Shown here piece by piece: positions 16,516-26,202 of a DNA stretch of 64,000 nucleotides. A program made the position numbers and the translations under genes. Source of the DNA: Pelagicoccus albus (GTDB lineage: Bacteria > Verrucomicrobiota > Verrucomicrobiia > Opitutales > Opitutaceae); NCBI RefSeq assembly GCF_014230145.1, contig NZ_JACHVC010000012.1:687001-751000 (forward strand), in the 5' to 3' direction. The notes beneath the pieces are model-generated. The model made no database searches. It was not told the DNA's origin and worked only from the letters and a program-made list of their open reading frames with translations. Within the stretch, counting starts at the first letter, position 1. Every line of letters starts with the position of its first letter.

Positions 16516-17616
16516 CTAAAATTTCGGGCTTTTTGAGTCCGAGCCCAAAAGAGCAGGCAGTCTTTCAAAACTTGAGTCTATTGAAACCCGACTCCCCGAG
16601 GCAGCAGCCTCTTCGCAAGCCAACATTGTATCAAAGACGTGGAACGCCAACTCTCCGTTTGCACGGTGCTCCCGCTCATTCCGTATGGCATCTGCAAGTT
16701 CTGCCAAACCGAGAGCTCTCGCGCCCTCGTAGTTATGCAGCAAAGACATCTCCTCCCACTCTCCACCTGGTCGACAAACACGCACCACTCCGTCAAAGCA
16801 GTTCGGATCAGGAAGCGACAAATTTCCTTCCGACCCGTAAAGGGTAAGCAATGGCAAATCATGAGCTCCTTGAACATCGAAACTGAACATTGCGTTCACG
16901 CAGGCACCACTGGCGTATTCGACCAAACTGTTATTATGGGTAGCTGTCTCCACCTCAACCCTTTGGCCTTCATTCGGTCCCGTGGCGATTTTTCTCTCCG
17001 TGAAAACTCGTTTCCCTGATGAAACTACGGAAACCGCGGGTCCCAACAGATTCGCTAGAACGGTAAAATAATAGGGAGCCATATCTAGGACCGGCCCACC
17101 GCCCTGCTTGTAGTAGAATTCTGGATTCGGATGCCAACGTTCATGGCCTGGACAAGCAAACACAGCTGTGCCACCAAAAACCCGCCCGATCACGCCATCA
17201 TCCACCAGCTTGCGAGCCGTTTGCATGGGAGAACTCAAAAATGTATCCGGAGCGCAGCCTACCCGCAGCCCTTTGCGCTTGGCGAGCTCTAGAACCGCCC
17301 TTCCCTCCTCGCGACTGGTGGCAAATGGCTTCTCGCAATAGGCGTGCTTACCTGCCTCCAAGATTCGGGTATTTATCGCGGCATGAAATTGCGGAGTCGT
17401 AAGGTTGAGTACGATATCGATTTCAGGATCCGCGATCAGCTCATCTACCGTCAAAACTCGGGGCACATCGAACTCTTCCGCTCTCGACTTGGCCACATCG
17501 GCGGACAAATCCGAACAGGCTTCCATTCGGATTTGGGGATAGAGCTTCGCTCCTTTGAAATATTGCGGGCTGATGTTTCCGCATCCAATGACGCCGATTC
17601 GAGCTGGCTTAGACAT
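16516..17616 (-). CDS. Gfo/Idh/MocA family oxidoreductase, cytoplasmic
   Basis: I use the ATG at 17616 (MSKPARIGVIGCGN), not a TTG at 17661 that would add 15 poor residues. The Rossmann motif GVIGCGNISP, the YCEKPFATS motif and the catalytic GGPVLDMAPYYFT segment are clear. There is no signal peptide, in contrast to the Tat-exported paralogues at 3163 and 5084. It is 41 bp downstream of yggS and 23 bp upstream of the Nudix gene, all on the minus strand, so it may be transcribed with either. Substrate unknown. Confidence 0.85.
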   Translation of the reverse strand: MSKPARIGVIGCGNISPQYFKGAKLYPQIRMEACSDLSADVAKSRAEEFDVPRVLTVDELIADPEIDIVLNLTTPQFHAAINTRILEAGKHAYCEKPFATSREEGRAVLELAKRKGLRVGCAPDTFLSSPMQTARKLVDDGVIGRVFGGTAVFACPGHERWHPNPEFYYKQGGGPVLDMAPYYFTVLANLLGPAVSVVSSGKRVFTERKIATGPNEGQRVEVETATHNNSLVEYASGACVNAMFSFDVQGAHDLPLLTLYGSEGNLSLPDPNCFDGVVRVCRPGGEWEEMSLLHNYEGARALGLAELADAIRNEREHRANGELAFHVFDTMLACEEAAASGSRVSIDSSFERLPALLGSDSKSPKF

Positions 17617-17657
17617 ATCTAAGAAAGGGGGTATGAGTGCTTGGTAGACTCGGCGAC

Positions 17658-18365
17658 TCAACCGTAGTTTCTCTGCCCAAACAAGGCCGTTCCTACTCTA
17701 ACCATAGTACTGCCCTCCAAGATAGCCTCCTCCATGTCCCCACTCATCCCCATCGATAGCTCGGGTAACTCAACTCCAAAACGAGAGCTCAAGCGGTCCC
17801 GGCACTCCCGAAGAGCGGCAAACGTCCCACGAGCGACCTTCGGATCCCCAGAGAGAGGAGCTATTGTCATGAGTCCATCGACCTTCAAATTATCGCAATT
17901 CAAGACGGCCTCGAGCAGAGCGTCAGCTTCCTCCAGCTCTGCACCTGACTTGGCGGGATCCCGACCAGCGTTCATCTGAAGCAAAACCGGCAATACTCTT
18001 CCTGCCTCACCTGCATAGCGATCTAAGGCGTTCGCGATCTTGATTCGATCAACGGTCTGAACACGTCCAAAACGCTCCGCCACACGCTTGGCCTTGTTAC
18101 TTTGCAGCGGCCCAATTAATTCCCAACTCAGGGCGGAATCGACGTCGTCCATTTTTCCCAAAGCCTCCTGCACACGATTTTCTCCCACTGCCCGCAAACC
18201 GGCTTCCCAAGCGTAGCGAGCGACATCCACCGGATGGTTCTTTGTGACAGGCAATAACTTAAGCGAATCCCGCTTTCTTCCAGCCGCCTCGCAAGCAGCC
18301 AAAATTTGCTCATTCACTTGCTTCAGATTTTCCAAAAATTCCTCAAAACGTATTAGCATTAACAT
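17658..18365 (-). CDS. YggS-family PLP homeostasis protein
   Basis: This family binds PLP without known enzymatic turnover and buffers the cofactor. The PLP lysine is in LLPVTKNHPVD near residue 42, GENRVQEALGK follows, then WELIGPLQSNKAKR and the phosphate-binding LSMGMSGDMEEAILEGSTMVRVG near the C-terminus, the standard order. The lysine motif is usually V(S/A)KT(Q/K); here it reads VTKNHP. 235 residues is normal. Two ATGs are possible (18365 and 18359); the TAGGA just upstream is better spaced for the second. Confidence 0.88.
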   Translation of the reverse strand: MLMLIRFEEFLENLKQVNEQILAACEAAGRKRDSLKLLPVTKNHPVDVARYAWEAGLRAVGENRVQEALGKMDDVDSALSWELIGPLQSNKAKRVAERFGRVQTVDRIKIANALDRYAGEAGRVLPVLLQMNAGRDPAKSGAELEEADALLEAVLNCDNLKVDGLMTIAPLSGDPKVARGTFAALRECRDRLSSRFGVELPELSMGMSGDMEEAILEGSTMVRVGTALFGQRNYG

Positions 18366-18428
18366 TCCTACTGTTTAGTGTTGCTTTAATAAGCTAATGT
18401 AATAAACCTAGGTAAAAACAGACCCCAG

Positions 18429-19322
18429 ATGCAGATAGACAATTTCAAAATCTTCGCCGACTTAGTCGAAACCAAAAGCTTTTCAAAAGCAGCCCGCCTC
18501 AATGGGGTGACCCAATCGGCAGTAAGCCAGCAGGCGCGTTCCATGGAAAAGCATTTCGCCGCCTTACTTATCGATCGAAGCCAAAAACAATTCCAACTGA
18601 CCAGGGAGGGCGAGCGCGTCTACCAGTCAGCTAAGGAAATTTTGCACGGTTACGAGAAGCTGCTCAGCGAGTTAATGGAAATGCGAAAGGTCATATCTGG
18701 CACGATTCGCATCTCCACTATCTACAGTATCGGCCTCCACGAGCTCCCTCCCTACATAAAGAGCTTCCTCACCGAGTTTCCAAACGTGAACGTTCGCGTC
18801 GAATACCGCAGGTCCAACCTCGTCTACGAAGATATCCTGCACAACTCGGTCGACTTCGGACTGGTCGCTTTCCCACAAAAGAACCGCCAAATCGAAATCA
18901 CCGATTTCCGCAAGGATCGTCTCCTTGCGATCTGCCATCCCAATAACCCATTGGCAAAGGAAACCAGCCTCCAATTGAGCACTCTAGCTGATCATAAGTT
19001 TATCAGCTTCGATCCCGACATTCCTACTCGTAAAGCGGTCGACCAGATCTTTAAGGATCAAAAGATCGAGATCGATCCAGTCATGGAATTTGACAACATC
19101 GAGACCGTAAAGCGTGCCGTAGAAATCGATGCCGGTATCGCGATCGTCCCTAAGGCTACTGTGCTGCAAGAGATCAAGCAGGGCACCCTCGCTGCTGTAC
19201 CAGTGGATGGAGCCGGACTCGATCGGCCGCTGGGCATCTTGCACAGGAAAGGCCGCGTGCTTACACCGGCCATGAAGAAATTCATAGAGATCCTAACCGG
19301 AGAAGACTTACTCGGCGACTAG
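18429..19322 (+). CDS. LysR-family transcriptional regulator
   Basis: Residues 2-62 form the winged helix-turn-helix (NFKIFADLVETKSFSKAARLN then VTQSAVSQQ), followed by a linker helix and a periplasmic-binding-like effector domain (ISTIYSIGLHELPPYI, VRVEYRRSNLVYEDI, DFGLVAFPQ). At 297 residues it is full length. It is divergent from yggS with a 63-bp gap, the usual LysR arrangement, so it may regulate the yggS transcript; the effector is unknown. It converges on metH. Confidence 0.88.
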   Translation: MQIDNFKIFADLVETKSFSKAARLNGVTQSAVSQQARSMEKHFAALLIDRSQKQFQLTREGERVYQSAKEILHGYEKLLSELMEMRKVISGTIRISTIYSIGLHELPPYIKSFLTEFPNVNVRVEYRRSNLVYEDILHNSVDFGLVAFPQKNRQIEITDFRKDRLLAICHPNNPLAKETSLQLSTLADHKFISFDPDIPTRKAVDQIFKDQKIEIDPVMEFDNIETVKRAVEIDAGIAIVPKATVLQEIKQGTLAAVPVDGAGLDRPLGILHRKGRVLTPAMKKFIEILTGEDLLGD

Positions 19323-19350
19323 CCAGGACTAGAACGAACATTGGAAAAAG

Positions 19351-19387
19351 TTCGGGGCCGACGATAACCCCTAACGCCGGCCCCGGA
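19351..19387. terminator. GC-rich hairpin between convergent lysR and metH
   Basis: TTCGGGGCCG at 19351-19360 pairs with CGGCCCCGGA at 19378-19387 (ten pairs, one G-U) around a 17-base loop. The following bases are only moderately T-rich, so it is a weak candidate for terminating the LysR transcript. The rest of the 289-bp gap (19323-19611) holds a second small hairpin (TCCCC/GGGGA at 19430-19444) and no coding sequence that I can support. Confidence 0.4.
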
Positions 19388-19611
19388 TTGTCTGCTTCTG
19401 TCTCAACGACAGTAGCGTCACTCCCTCAATCCCCATATAGGGGACGGACTTTTAGTGAGCATCGTCTGCGCCAAAAGAGAGGCGTGCTTCTAAATAGACG
19501 CAACAACCAGGCGGGCCGCTTCCAAGGGCTTCCGCTAGCTACGTAAGCCTACCGAGATCGGCTCAAATCCGAGCAGTTACCGACCATTTTATTAAGTTTA
19601 GCGTATTCGAA

Positions 19612-22600
19612 TCACTTATACGCTAAATTTGGAGAGAGCCATTTCTCCGCTTCTTCGATCGAAATACCCTTTCGGCCAGCGTAGTCTTCAAGCTGATCCT
19701 TCTCGATCTTCCCAACGTTGAAATAGCGAGCTTCGGCATTGGCGAAATAAAGCCCTGATACCGAACTACCTGGATTCATGGCATAGCTCTCCGTCAACGA
19801 AACACCTGTAATCTCCTCCGCTGACAACAGCTCCCAGAGCGTTTCTTTTTCCGTGTGGTCAGGACAAGCAGGGTAACCAGCCGCAGGGCGAATTCCGCGA
19901 TATTTCTCCTCGATCAATTCTTGCACCGAAAGATTTTCGCTTTCTCCAAATCCGAGCTGCACCCGTGCCTGACGGTGGATGTACTCCGCCAGCGCCTCCG
20001 CAAATCTGTCTCCCAACGACTGCACCAAAATAGCGTTATAATCGTCGCCCGCTGCCTTGAAAGTGTTGGCAAAGGTTTCCACCTCTTCCCCGGCTGTCAC
20101 GGCGAAACCACCCAACACGTCGAGTTTTCCGCAGTCAAAAGGAGCTACGAAATCTGCCAAACTGTAGTAGGTGTCGTCAGCAACCTTTTCCTTTTGCTGA
20201 CGCAAGAAGTGGAAGCGAGCTAGCTCGCTCTCCGCTGTTTCATCGGTCCAGAGAACAACATCGTCACCGTCCGAATTAGCAGGCCAAAAAGCGCTGACAG
20301 CCCTCAGACGGAAAGCCTTCTCTTCAATGATTCTCTTGAGCAAAACCTGAGCATCGGCAAAAAGCTCGCTAGCCTGTTTACCGTACTTTTCGCTTTTCAA
20401 TATTGCGGGATAGGCGCCCTTCAATTCCCAGGTCCAGAAGAAAGGAGACCAATCGATGTACTCAGCCACCGTGGCCAGATCAATATCCTCCCAACGGGTT
20501 AATCCATAATTCGAAGGCTTTGCGATATCCGCTTCGCTCCAATCTATGGCGACCCCCTTGGAACGCGCTTCCTTCAGTCCTAGAACATTCGCTTGATTCC
20601 CTTTACCAGCGGCGTGCCGTTCCCTCAACACGTTCTGAGCTGTATCCAATTCTCGAATATAGGCATCTCGCTTATCTGGATTGAGCAAATCATTGCATAC
20701 GCCTACCACCAGCGACGCATCCGTAACATGAATAACCGGACCGCTATAGTGCTCCGCTATCTTGATTGCCGTATGTGCCTTGCTGGTTGTAGCCCCGCCG
20801 ATCAGGAGCGGCACGGTAAAGCCCTGCCGCTCCATTTCCTTGGCTACATGGATCATCTCGTCGAGCGAAGGGGTTATCAAACCGCTCAGACCGATGATAT
20901 CCGCCTCGATTCTTCGAGCCGTATCCAAAATCTTATCGCATGGGACCATTACTCCCAAATCTTCAACCTCGTAATTGTTACAACCTAGGACCACTCCCAC
21001 GATATTCTTGCCGATGTCGTGTACGTCACCCTTGACCGTCGCGATTAACATTTTACCTCGCGAGGAGCTGGCATTCCCCTGCTTTTCAGCCTCCATGAAG
21101 GGGAACAGATAGGCGACCGCTTTCTTCATTACGCGGGCTGACTTAACCACCTGGGGCAGAAACATCTTACCCTCGCCAAAAAGCGTTCCCACGATCTTCA
21201 TTCCATCCATCAAGGGACCTTCGATCACATCGAGCGGACGCGGCAGTTTTTGACGAGCTTCCTCTACATCCTCGTCCACGAAAGTGGAAATCCCCTTCAC
21301 TAGAGAATAGGAAAGCCGCTCTTCCACGGAGCCCGAGCGCCACTCGTCGACCTTTTCCTCAACCTTCTTACCAGAGCTTGAAGCCTTCACCTCTTCCGCC
21401 AATTCGATGAGTCGTTCCGTAGCTTCCGCATCCCTGTTAAGGAGGACATCCTCAACCGCTTTAAGCAGCTTGGGGTCGACCTCGTCGTAAACCGCTAGCA
21501 TACCCGCGTTGACGATACCCATGTCGAGACCGGCTTGAATAGCATGGTAGAGGAACGCGGCATGGATCGCCTCACGCACCGGATTATTACCTCGGAATGA
21601 GAAGGAAATATTGGATACACCTCCACTGATTCGAGCAAATGGACAAAGCTCTTTGATTTCGCGAGTCGCTTCGATAAAATCGACAGCGTAGTTTGCATGC
21701 TCCTCCATGCCAGTACCCACCGTAAGGATGTTGGGGTCGAAGATAATATCTTCAGGCGGGAAGCTGATCTTGTTCACAAGCAGGTCGTAAGCACGCTTGC
21801 AGATTCGTACCTTATCTTCGCGAGTGGCGGCCTGCCCTTTTTCATCGAAAGCCATAACGATGACCGCAGCACCGTATCGACGAACCAAGGACGCGTGCTC
21901 GAGGAATTTATCTTCCCCTTCCTTCAGACTGATTGAATTGACCACGCACTTTCCCTGGGCGCATTTGAGACCTGCCTCGATGACTGACCACTTGGAGGAA
22001 TCGATCATGATCGGGACTCTCGAAATGTCAGGCTCACTCGCGACCAGATTGAGAAACTTGGTCATACAGGCTTCGCCATCGAGCATACCTTCGTCGAAAT
22101 TGATATCGATGATGTTGGCCCCGTTCTCGACTTGCTGTCGCGCGACCGCCAAAGCGTCGTCAAACTTCTCTTCCTTAATCAGCTTCTTGAAACGAGGTGA
22201 ACCCGTAACGTTGGTTCGCTCACCGACCATCACAAATGGAGCGCGAGCTTCTTTGACCTCAAAGGGCTCAAGCCCAGAGAGGCGAAGTGCAGGAGCAATT
22301 TCAGGAACAGGACGAGGCGGGTAGTCCTTCACCTTGTTGGCGATGGCTCGGATGTGATCTGGTGTCGTTCCGCAGCAGCCTCCAATCAAATTGACGAATT
22401 TGTTCTTGGCAAAATCCTCGAGGAAACGAGCCGTGTCGGCCGGCAATTCATCGTAGCCCGTCTCACTCAGCGGGTTAGGCAAACCGGCGTTGGGATAACA
22501 GGAGATGAAACAATCCGCATTTCGTGACAAGGACTCGATATAAGGCCGCATCTCCTGAGCTCCTAAAGCGCAATTAATACCCACGCTGAGAGGCTTGGCA

Positions 22601-23340
22601 TGGGAAACAGAGTTCCAAAACGCCTCGATTGTTTGTCCCGATAGCGTGCGGCCCGAGGCGTCAGTGATCGTGACGCTGAGCATGACCGGCATACGCTCGC
22701 CCTTTTCCAGGAAATACTCTTCGAGGGCGAAAATACAGGCCTTCAAATTGAGCGTATCAAAGGTGGTCTCGGGCAGGAATAAATCCACGCCCGCTGAACC
22801 AAGAGCACTGATCTGCTGCAGGTAAGCAGCTTTCAGGTCATCGAAGGTCACAGCCCGATATTCCGGCCTGTTAACATCGGGAGATAAGGATGCTGTCCTG
22901 TTGGTAGGCCCGATCGCTCCAGCCACAAAGCACTCCCGCTCTGGGTGCTCCGCTACGAAGTCTTTGATCGCTTGCTGGGCCAACTTGACCGAAGCCACAT
23001 TCAAATCATCCACCGCGCTTTGCAGACCATAGTCAGCCTGGCCGATAACCGTCGCGCTAAAAGTGTTCGTTTCAATGATGTCCGAACCCGCCTCCAAAAA
23101 CGCCCGGTGGATCCCAGCAATAACTTCGGGACGAGTGAGAGTGAGTAGCTCATTGTTTCCCTTCAGGTCACTGGGGTGATCTTCGAAATGCCCCTTGCGA
23201 AAATCAGCCTCCTCCAGCTTGTGGCGCTGGATCATCGTGCCCATTGCTCCATCTAGTATCAGGATACGATCTCCGAGCAGCTCTCGCAGGCGGAGGTAAG
23301 TTTTCGATAGAGGCAAAGCGGTTGTATCGGTCACAGACAT
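19612..23340 (-). CDS. metH: Cobalamin-dependent methionine synthase
   Basis: MetH methylates homocysteine from methyltetrahydrofolate through methylcobalamin. The 1242 residues hold all four modules: homocysteine/zinc barrel (about 20-330, [11 protein letters not shown], zinc cysteines in INCALGAQ and [10 protein letters not shown]), folate barrel (about 350-640, [14 protein letters not shown]), B12 cap and Rossmann domains ([20 protein letters not shown] with the lower-ligand His, then [13 protein letters not shown]) and the C-terminal reactivation domain ([18 protein letters not shown]). Nothing is missing. It stands alone; in the gap upstream (23341-23637) I see no recognisable SAM, SAH or cobalamin riboswitch. 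Confidence 0.97.
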   Translation of the reverse strand: MSVTDTTALPLSKTYLRLRELLGDRILILDGAMGTMIQRHKLEEADFRKGHFEDHPSDLKGNNELLTLTRPEVIAGIHRAFLEAGSDIIETNTFSATVIGQADYGLQSAVDDLNVASVKLAQQAIKDFVAEHPERECFVAGAIGPTNRTASLSPDVNRPEYRAVTFDDLKAAYLQQISALGSAGVDLFLPETTFDTLNLKACIFALEEYFLEKGERMPVMLSVTITDASGRTLSGQTIEAFWNSVSHAKPLSVGINCALGAQEMRPYIESLSRNADCFISCYPNAGLPNPLSETGYDELPADTARFLEDFAKNKFVNLIGGCCGTTPDHIRAIANKVKDYPPRPVPEIAPALRLSGLEPFEVKEARAPFVMVGERTNVTGSPRFKKLIKEEKFDDALAVARQQVENGANIIDINFDEGMLDGEACMTKFLNLVASEPDISRVPIMIDSSKWSVIEAGLKCAQGKCVVNSISLKEGEDKFLEHASLVRRYGAAVIVMAFDEKGQAATREDKVRICKRAYDLLVNKISFPPEDIIFDPNILTVGTGMEEHANYAVDFIEATREIKELCPFARISGGVSNISFSFRGNNPVREAIHAAFLYHAIQAGLDMGIVNAGMLAVYDEVDPKLLKAVEDVLLNRDAEATERLIELAEEVKASSSGKKVEEKVDEWRSGSVEERLSYSLVKGISTFVDEDVEEARQKLPRPLDVIEGPLMDGMKIVGTLFGEGKMFLPQVVKSARVMKKAVAYLFPFMEAEKQGNASSSRGKMLIATVKGDVHDIGKNIVGVVLGCNNYEVEDLGVMVPCDKILDTARRIEADIIGLSGLITPSLDEMIHVAKEMERQGFTVPLLIGGATTSKAHTAIKIAEHYSGPVIHVTDASLVVGVCNDLLNPDKRDAYIRELDTAQNVLRERHAAGKGNQANVLGLKEARSKGVAIDWSEADIAKPSNYGLTRWEDIDLATVAEYIDWSPFFWTWELKGAYPAILKSEKYGKQASELFADAQVLLKRIIEEKAFRLRAVSAFWPANSDGDDVVLWTDETAESELARFHFLRQQKEKVADDTYYSLADFVAPFDCGKLDVLGGFAVTAGEEVETFANTFKAAGDDYNAILVQSLGDRFAEALAEYIHRQARVQLGFGESENLSVQELIEEKYRGIRPAAGYPACPDHTEKETLWELLSAEEITGVSLTESYAMNPGSSVSGLYFANAEARYFNVGKIEKDQLEDYAGRKGISIEEAEKWLSPNLAYK

Positions 23341-23637
23341 GATGATTCAGTGCAAAATAGTGGCCAAACCATGTACGCATTCCCCTTTGGCACAAGCCCC
23401 GACTCTCCCAATCCGTAACTCGCCGCATACACGCCTCACGTCTCAGACTAAGCGCTTTTTTGCTAAGCCATTTAAGTGGCAGGGCTCAAGTTCGCTCCAA
23501 TCAGAGCGATATAAGACCAGCAAAATTAAGTACACCTACTCAATTCCATGATACGAGTCAGCTCTCTAGGACAACCTAAGAATCAAACCACAAGCGGACT
23601 CGGTCAGGAACTCCCCAACCGTAAACGACCCCTTGGA

Positions 23638-24477
23638 ATGAGCCAGATGGGAAAAATATCCAACCAAGACTACACCTACATTCGCGAGCTCGTTTACAAG
23701 GAGACCAGAATCAATCTCGGAGATAGCAAAAGAGAACTGGTAAGCGCCCGACTGGGCAAGCGGCTTAGAGCCCACAGCCTCGGTAGCTACACGGAATACT
23801 GTAAGATGCTTCAGTCCAACCCGAATAGCGGGGAGCTGTACCACTTGATCGACGCAATTTCGACCAACCACACCTTCTTCTTTCGGGAGATTAATCACTT
23901 TAACTTCCTCAACAGCGTAATCTTGCCCCAATTCGCAAACGGTCAGCTGGGCAACAAACGTGATTTGAAGATCTGGAGCTGCGCTTGCTCCACCGGAGAA
24001 GAGCCCTACTCTCTCTCGATCGCGTTGGAGGAATATCTGAGCGGAATCCCAAGTCTGGACTGGAAAATCCAGTGCAGCGATATTTCGAATCGTGTTCTCG
24101 ATTTCGCCTCGAAAGGAATTTACGAGCAAGAGCGTCTAAAGAATGTGAAGCCCGAGTGGATCAAACGCTACTTCCAAAAAGGCGAGAAGCAGATGCAGGG
24201 CTACTACCGTGTCCGGCCAGAAATCTCCAAAAAGCTCGGCTTTCAACGCCTCAACCTTTTCGCCCCGCAGTACCCATGGAACGAAAAATTCCAGGTGATC
24301 TTCTGCCGCAACGTAATGATCTACTTCGATCGTGAAACCCAACAGGAACTCGTCGGTCGCTTAGCGAGACACCTCGTTCCAGGCGGATACCTTCTGATCG
24401 GACATGCCGAGAGTCTCGCCGGAATTAAGCATCCGTACGAATCGATCAAACCGGCCATTTACCAACTCCCTGCTTAA
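23638..24477 (+). CDS. cheR: CheR chemoreceptor glutamate methyltransferase
   Basis: CheR methylates chemoreceptor glutamates with SAM. The N-terminal helical domain (YTYIRELVYKETRINLGDSKRELV, RLGKRLRAHSLGSYTEY) is followed by the TNHTFFFRE loop and the SAM-binding methyltransferase core (LKIWSCACSTGEEPYSLSIAL, CSDISNRVLDFASKGIY, VIFCRNVMIYFD, GYLLIGHAESL). I prefer the ATG at 23638, giving 279 residues; the frame is open back to an ATG at 23548 that would add 30 low-complexity residues. No pentapeptide-binding beta subdomain loss is visible. It heads a signalling block that lacks CheB. Confidence 0.9.
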   Translation: MSQMGKISNQDYTYIRELVYKETRINLGDSKRELVSARLGKRLRAHSLGSYTEYCKMLQSNPNSGELYHLIDAISTNHTFFFREINHFNFLNSVILPQFANGQLGNKRDLKIWSCACSTGEEPYSLSIALEEYLSGIPSLDWKIQCSDISNRVLDFASKGIYEQERLKNVKPEWIKRYFQKGEKQMQGYYRVRPEISKKLGFQRLNLFAPQYPWNEKFQVIFCRNVMIYFDRETQQELVGRLARHLVPGGYLLIGHAESLAGIKHPYESIKPAIYQLPA

Positions 24478-24556
24478 CTGGGGCAGAAGGGCCGACCTGG
24501 CCTGCTTCCTGTAAAAATAGATTGAAAGCGGGCATCGGCCTGCAAAGCCGGGTTGC

Positions 24557-26173
24557 TTGATCACTTCCGAGGTCCGAGATTGGACGCTCCACTATAAGAG
24601 CGTCTTCCAATCCATCCCACCTGTGACAGACCCCGATTTTTCCGCCGCGATAAAAGAGCTCACCGGCTCCAAGCCCAGCGAGCTCTACATTCCTTCCATC
24701 GGACCGGGAATAACTTATTTGCTCAATCTAGAGGATCGCCGCGTGGTTTACTGCAGCCAGCGCGAAAACGAATTCCCGAACTCATTTTACCGCATTGTGG
24801 AGAGCAGCCAAAGCTGGGAAGAGCTCGTCGCTCCCGAGGATAAATCGAGCTATCTGGAAGCTGTATCGCTCAACGGATTCCTAAACGAAGCTCGTTACCA
24901 AGTTCTTTCCAATAAGAGAGGGGCAAAACTAGCCGTGGTGGACTACCGAGCCTTGATAAGGAACTCCAAAGGCAAAGCGGTTGGTATAGCAGGCCGACTT
25001 ATCGATGACTCCTTTCGCTCGATCGCCTTCGACGCCCTCGCCAGACGGTCTTGGAAGGAGATCGCTGCCCGCATGACCCGTCGCTACCTGCACGACTTTA
25101 ACAACACTATCGCCGGAATTTACTCTCTAAGCGAGCTTTACGCCGAGCCGGGATCCAACCCCAAATCGACCACCGAGGCTATGGCGCACATTCGCGATTG
25201 CTCCCTCCGGGCCCAAGACGTCACCAAACGGATTAGACACTTGACCATGCTCGAAGCGGGAGAGCCGATCTACTGCAACCTGATCGAACTCCTCAAAGAA
25301 CAAAAGGAGTACATGGAAGCCCTCCTCCCCAAAGGAGCGGAAATAGCATTCGACTTGGAAGGTTCGGAACTGCCGATAAAGCTAGATCCTAATCTGTTCC
25401 GCCAAGCGATCCTGCACCTTACGGCTAATGCGGCCGACTCGTGTGGCGAAGAAATCTCGCTGCGTTTAGTCGCCAAAAAAAGCGAGCGCAAGGGAACGCC
25501 TTGGGCGGAAATCGAATTCAGCGATAACGGGCCAGGCTTCCCTGAACAAGAAATCGACAAGGTCAAAGTCCCCTTCTTTACTACCAAAGGCAGCGAAAAC
25601 AATCCCGGCCTAGGATTGAGCATCGTTGACCAATTCACCCATAGCCTGGGAGGACACCTCGAAGTTTCCAACTCTGAGCAGGGGGCAAAAATCCATATGG
25701 TGCTGCCACTGCTAAATCTGGAGACTCCAGCCAAAACAGAAAAGGCTGACAAAGCCCCAGCGGAACCTTCCAAAAAAACGGAAGCGGTCACCAACGGGAC
25801 CCCGCCAAAGATCCTCGTCTATTCGTGGGAAGACCTCAGCCGGCATCCTCATTTGCTGGCTATGCAAAAGGCTGGGTGGGAAACGAAACTCCACCTCGAG
25901 CCCGGACCGCTGCTCCTGGACCTTCTTTCTCTTGGAGACTCCATCGATGGAGTCCTTGTTTTCAGAAGTGCTTTGGACGAAAAGGCTGAGCCCCTCTTGG
26001 CCGAATTGGGCAATGCTCGAAATTGCGACAAGATTGCTTTGGTGAACTTGGAGGACAGTCCTGACAGCATCTCAGTTTCCGCAAAAAGAAATTGCGGCCT
26101 GATAGCTTCCGGCTCATCAAAACCGGCAGCCTTGGTCAACAAAGTGGGCTCCTACTTCACAGAGACCCGCTAG
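24557..26173 (+). CDS. Soluble histidine kinase with C-terminal degenerate receiver
   Basis: A PAS-like sensor region (about 45-160) is followed by an atypical dimerisation helix with the phospho-acceptor His179 in RRYLHDFNN, then an HATPase domain with N-box (LHLTANAADS, about 286-295), DNGPGF (323-328), the FFTTKG loop and GLGLSIVDQF. A Pro/Lys/Glu linker (388-416) leads to about 120 residues shaped like a receiver domain in which the phospho-acceptor position reads GVLVFRS, with no Asp, so it cannot be phosphorylated in the normal way. No membrane segments. Translation must start at TTG 24557; no ATG precedes the core. It lies 29 bp before a receiver/HD-GYP-like gene, its likely partner. 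Confidence 0.8.
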   Translation: MITSEVRDWTLHYKSVFQSIPPVTDPDFSAAIKELTGSKPSELYIPSIGPGITYLLNLEDRRVVYCSQRENEFPNSFYRIVESSQSWEELVAPEDKSSYLEAVSLNGFLNEARYQVLSNKRGAKLAVVDYRALIRNSKGKAVGIAGRLIDDSFRSIAFDALARRSWKEIAARMTRRYLHDFNNTIAGIYSLSELYAEPGSNPKSTTEAMAHIRDCSLRAQDVTKRIRHLTMLEAGEPIYCNLIELLKEQKEYMEALLPKGAEIAFDLEGSELPIKLDPNLFRQAILHLTANAADSCGEEISLRLVAKKSERKGTPWAEIEFSDNGPGFPEQEIDKVKVPFFTTKGSENNPGLGLSIVDQFTHSLGGHLEVSNSEQGAKIHMVLPLLNLETPAKTEKADKAPAEPSKKTEAVTNGTPPKILVYSWEDLSRHPHLLAMQKAGWETKLHLEPGPLLLDLLSLGDSIDGVLVFRSALDEKAEPLLAELGNARNCDKIALVNLEDSPDSISVSAKRNCGLIASGSSKPAALVNKVGSYFTETR

Positions 26174-26202
26174 CCTTCAAATCTCCTTCCCCTTGCCTAT
26201 CC

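Noticed and set aside
23204-23637. Riboswitch upstream of metH
   Set aside because: I looked on the minus strand for the conserved cores of SAM, SAH and cobalamin riboswitches and saw none; a covariance-model search would be decisive.
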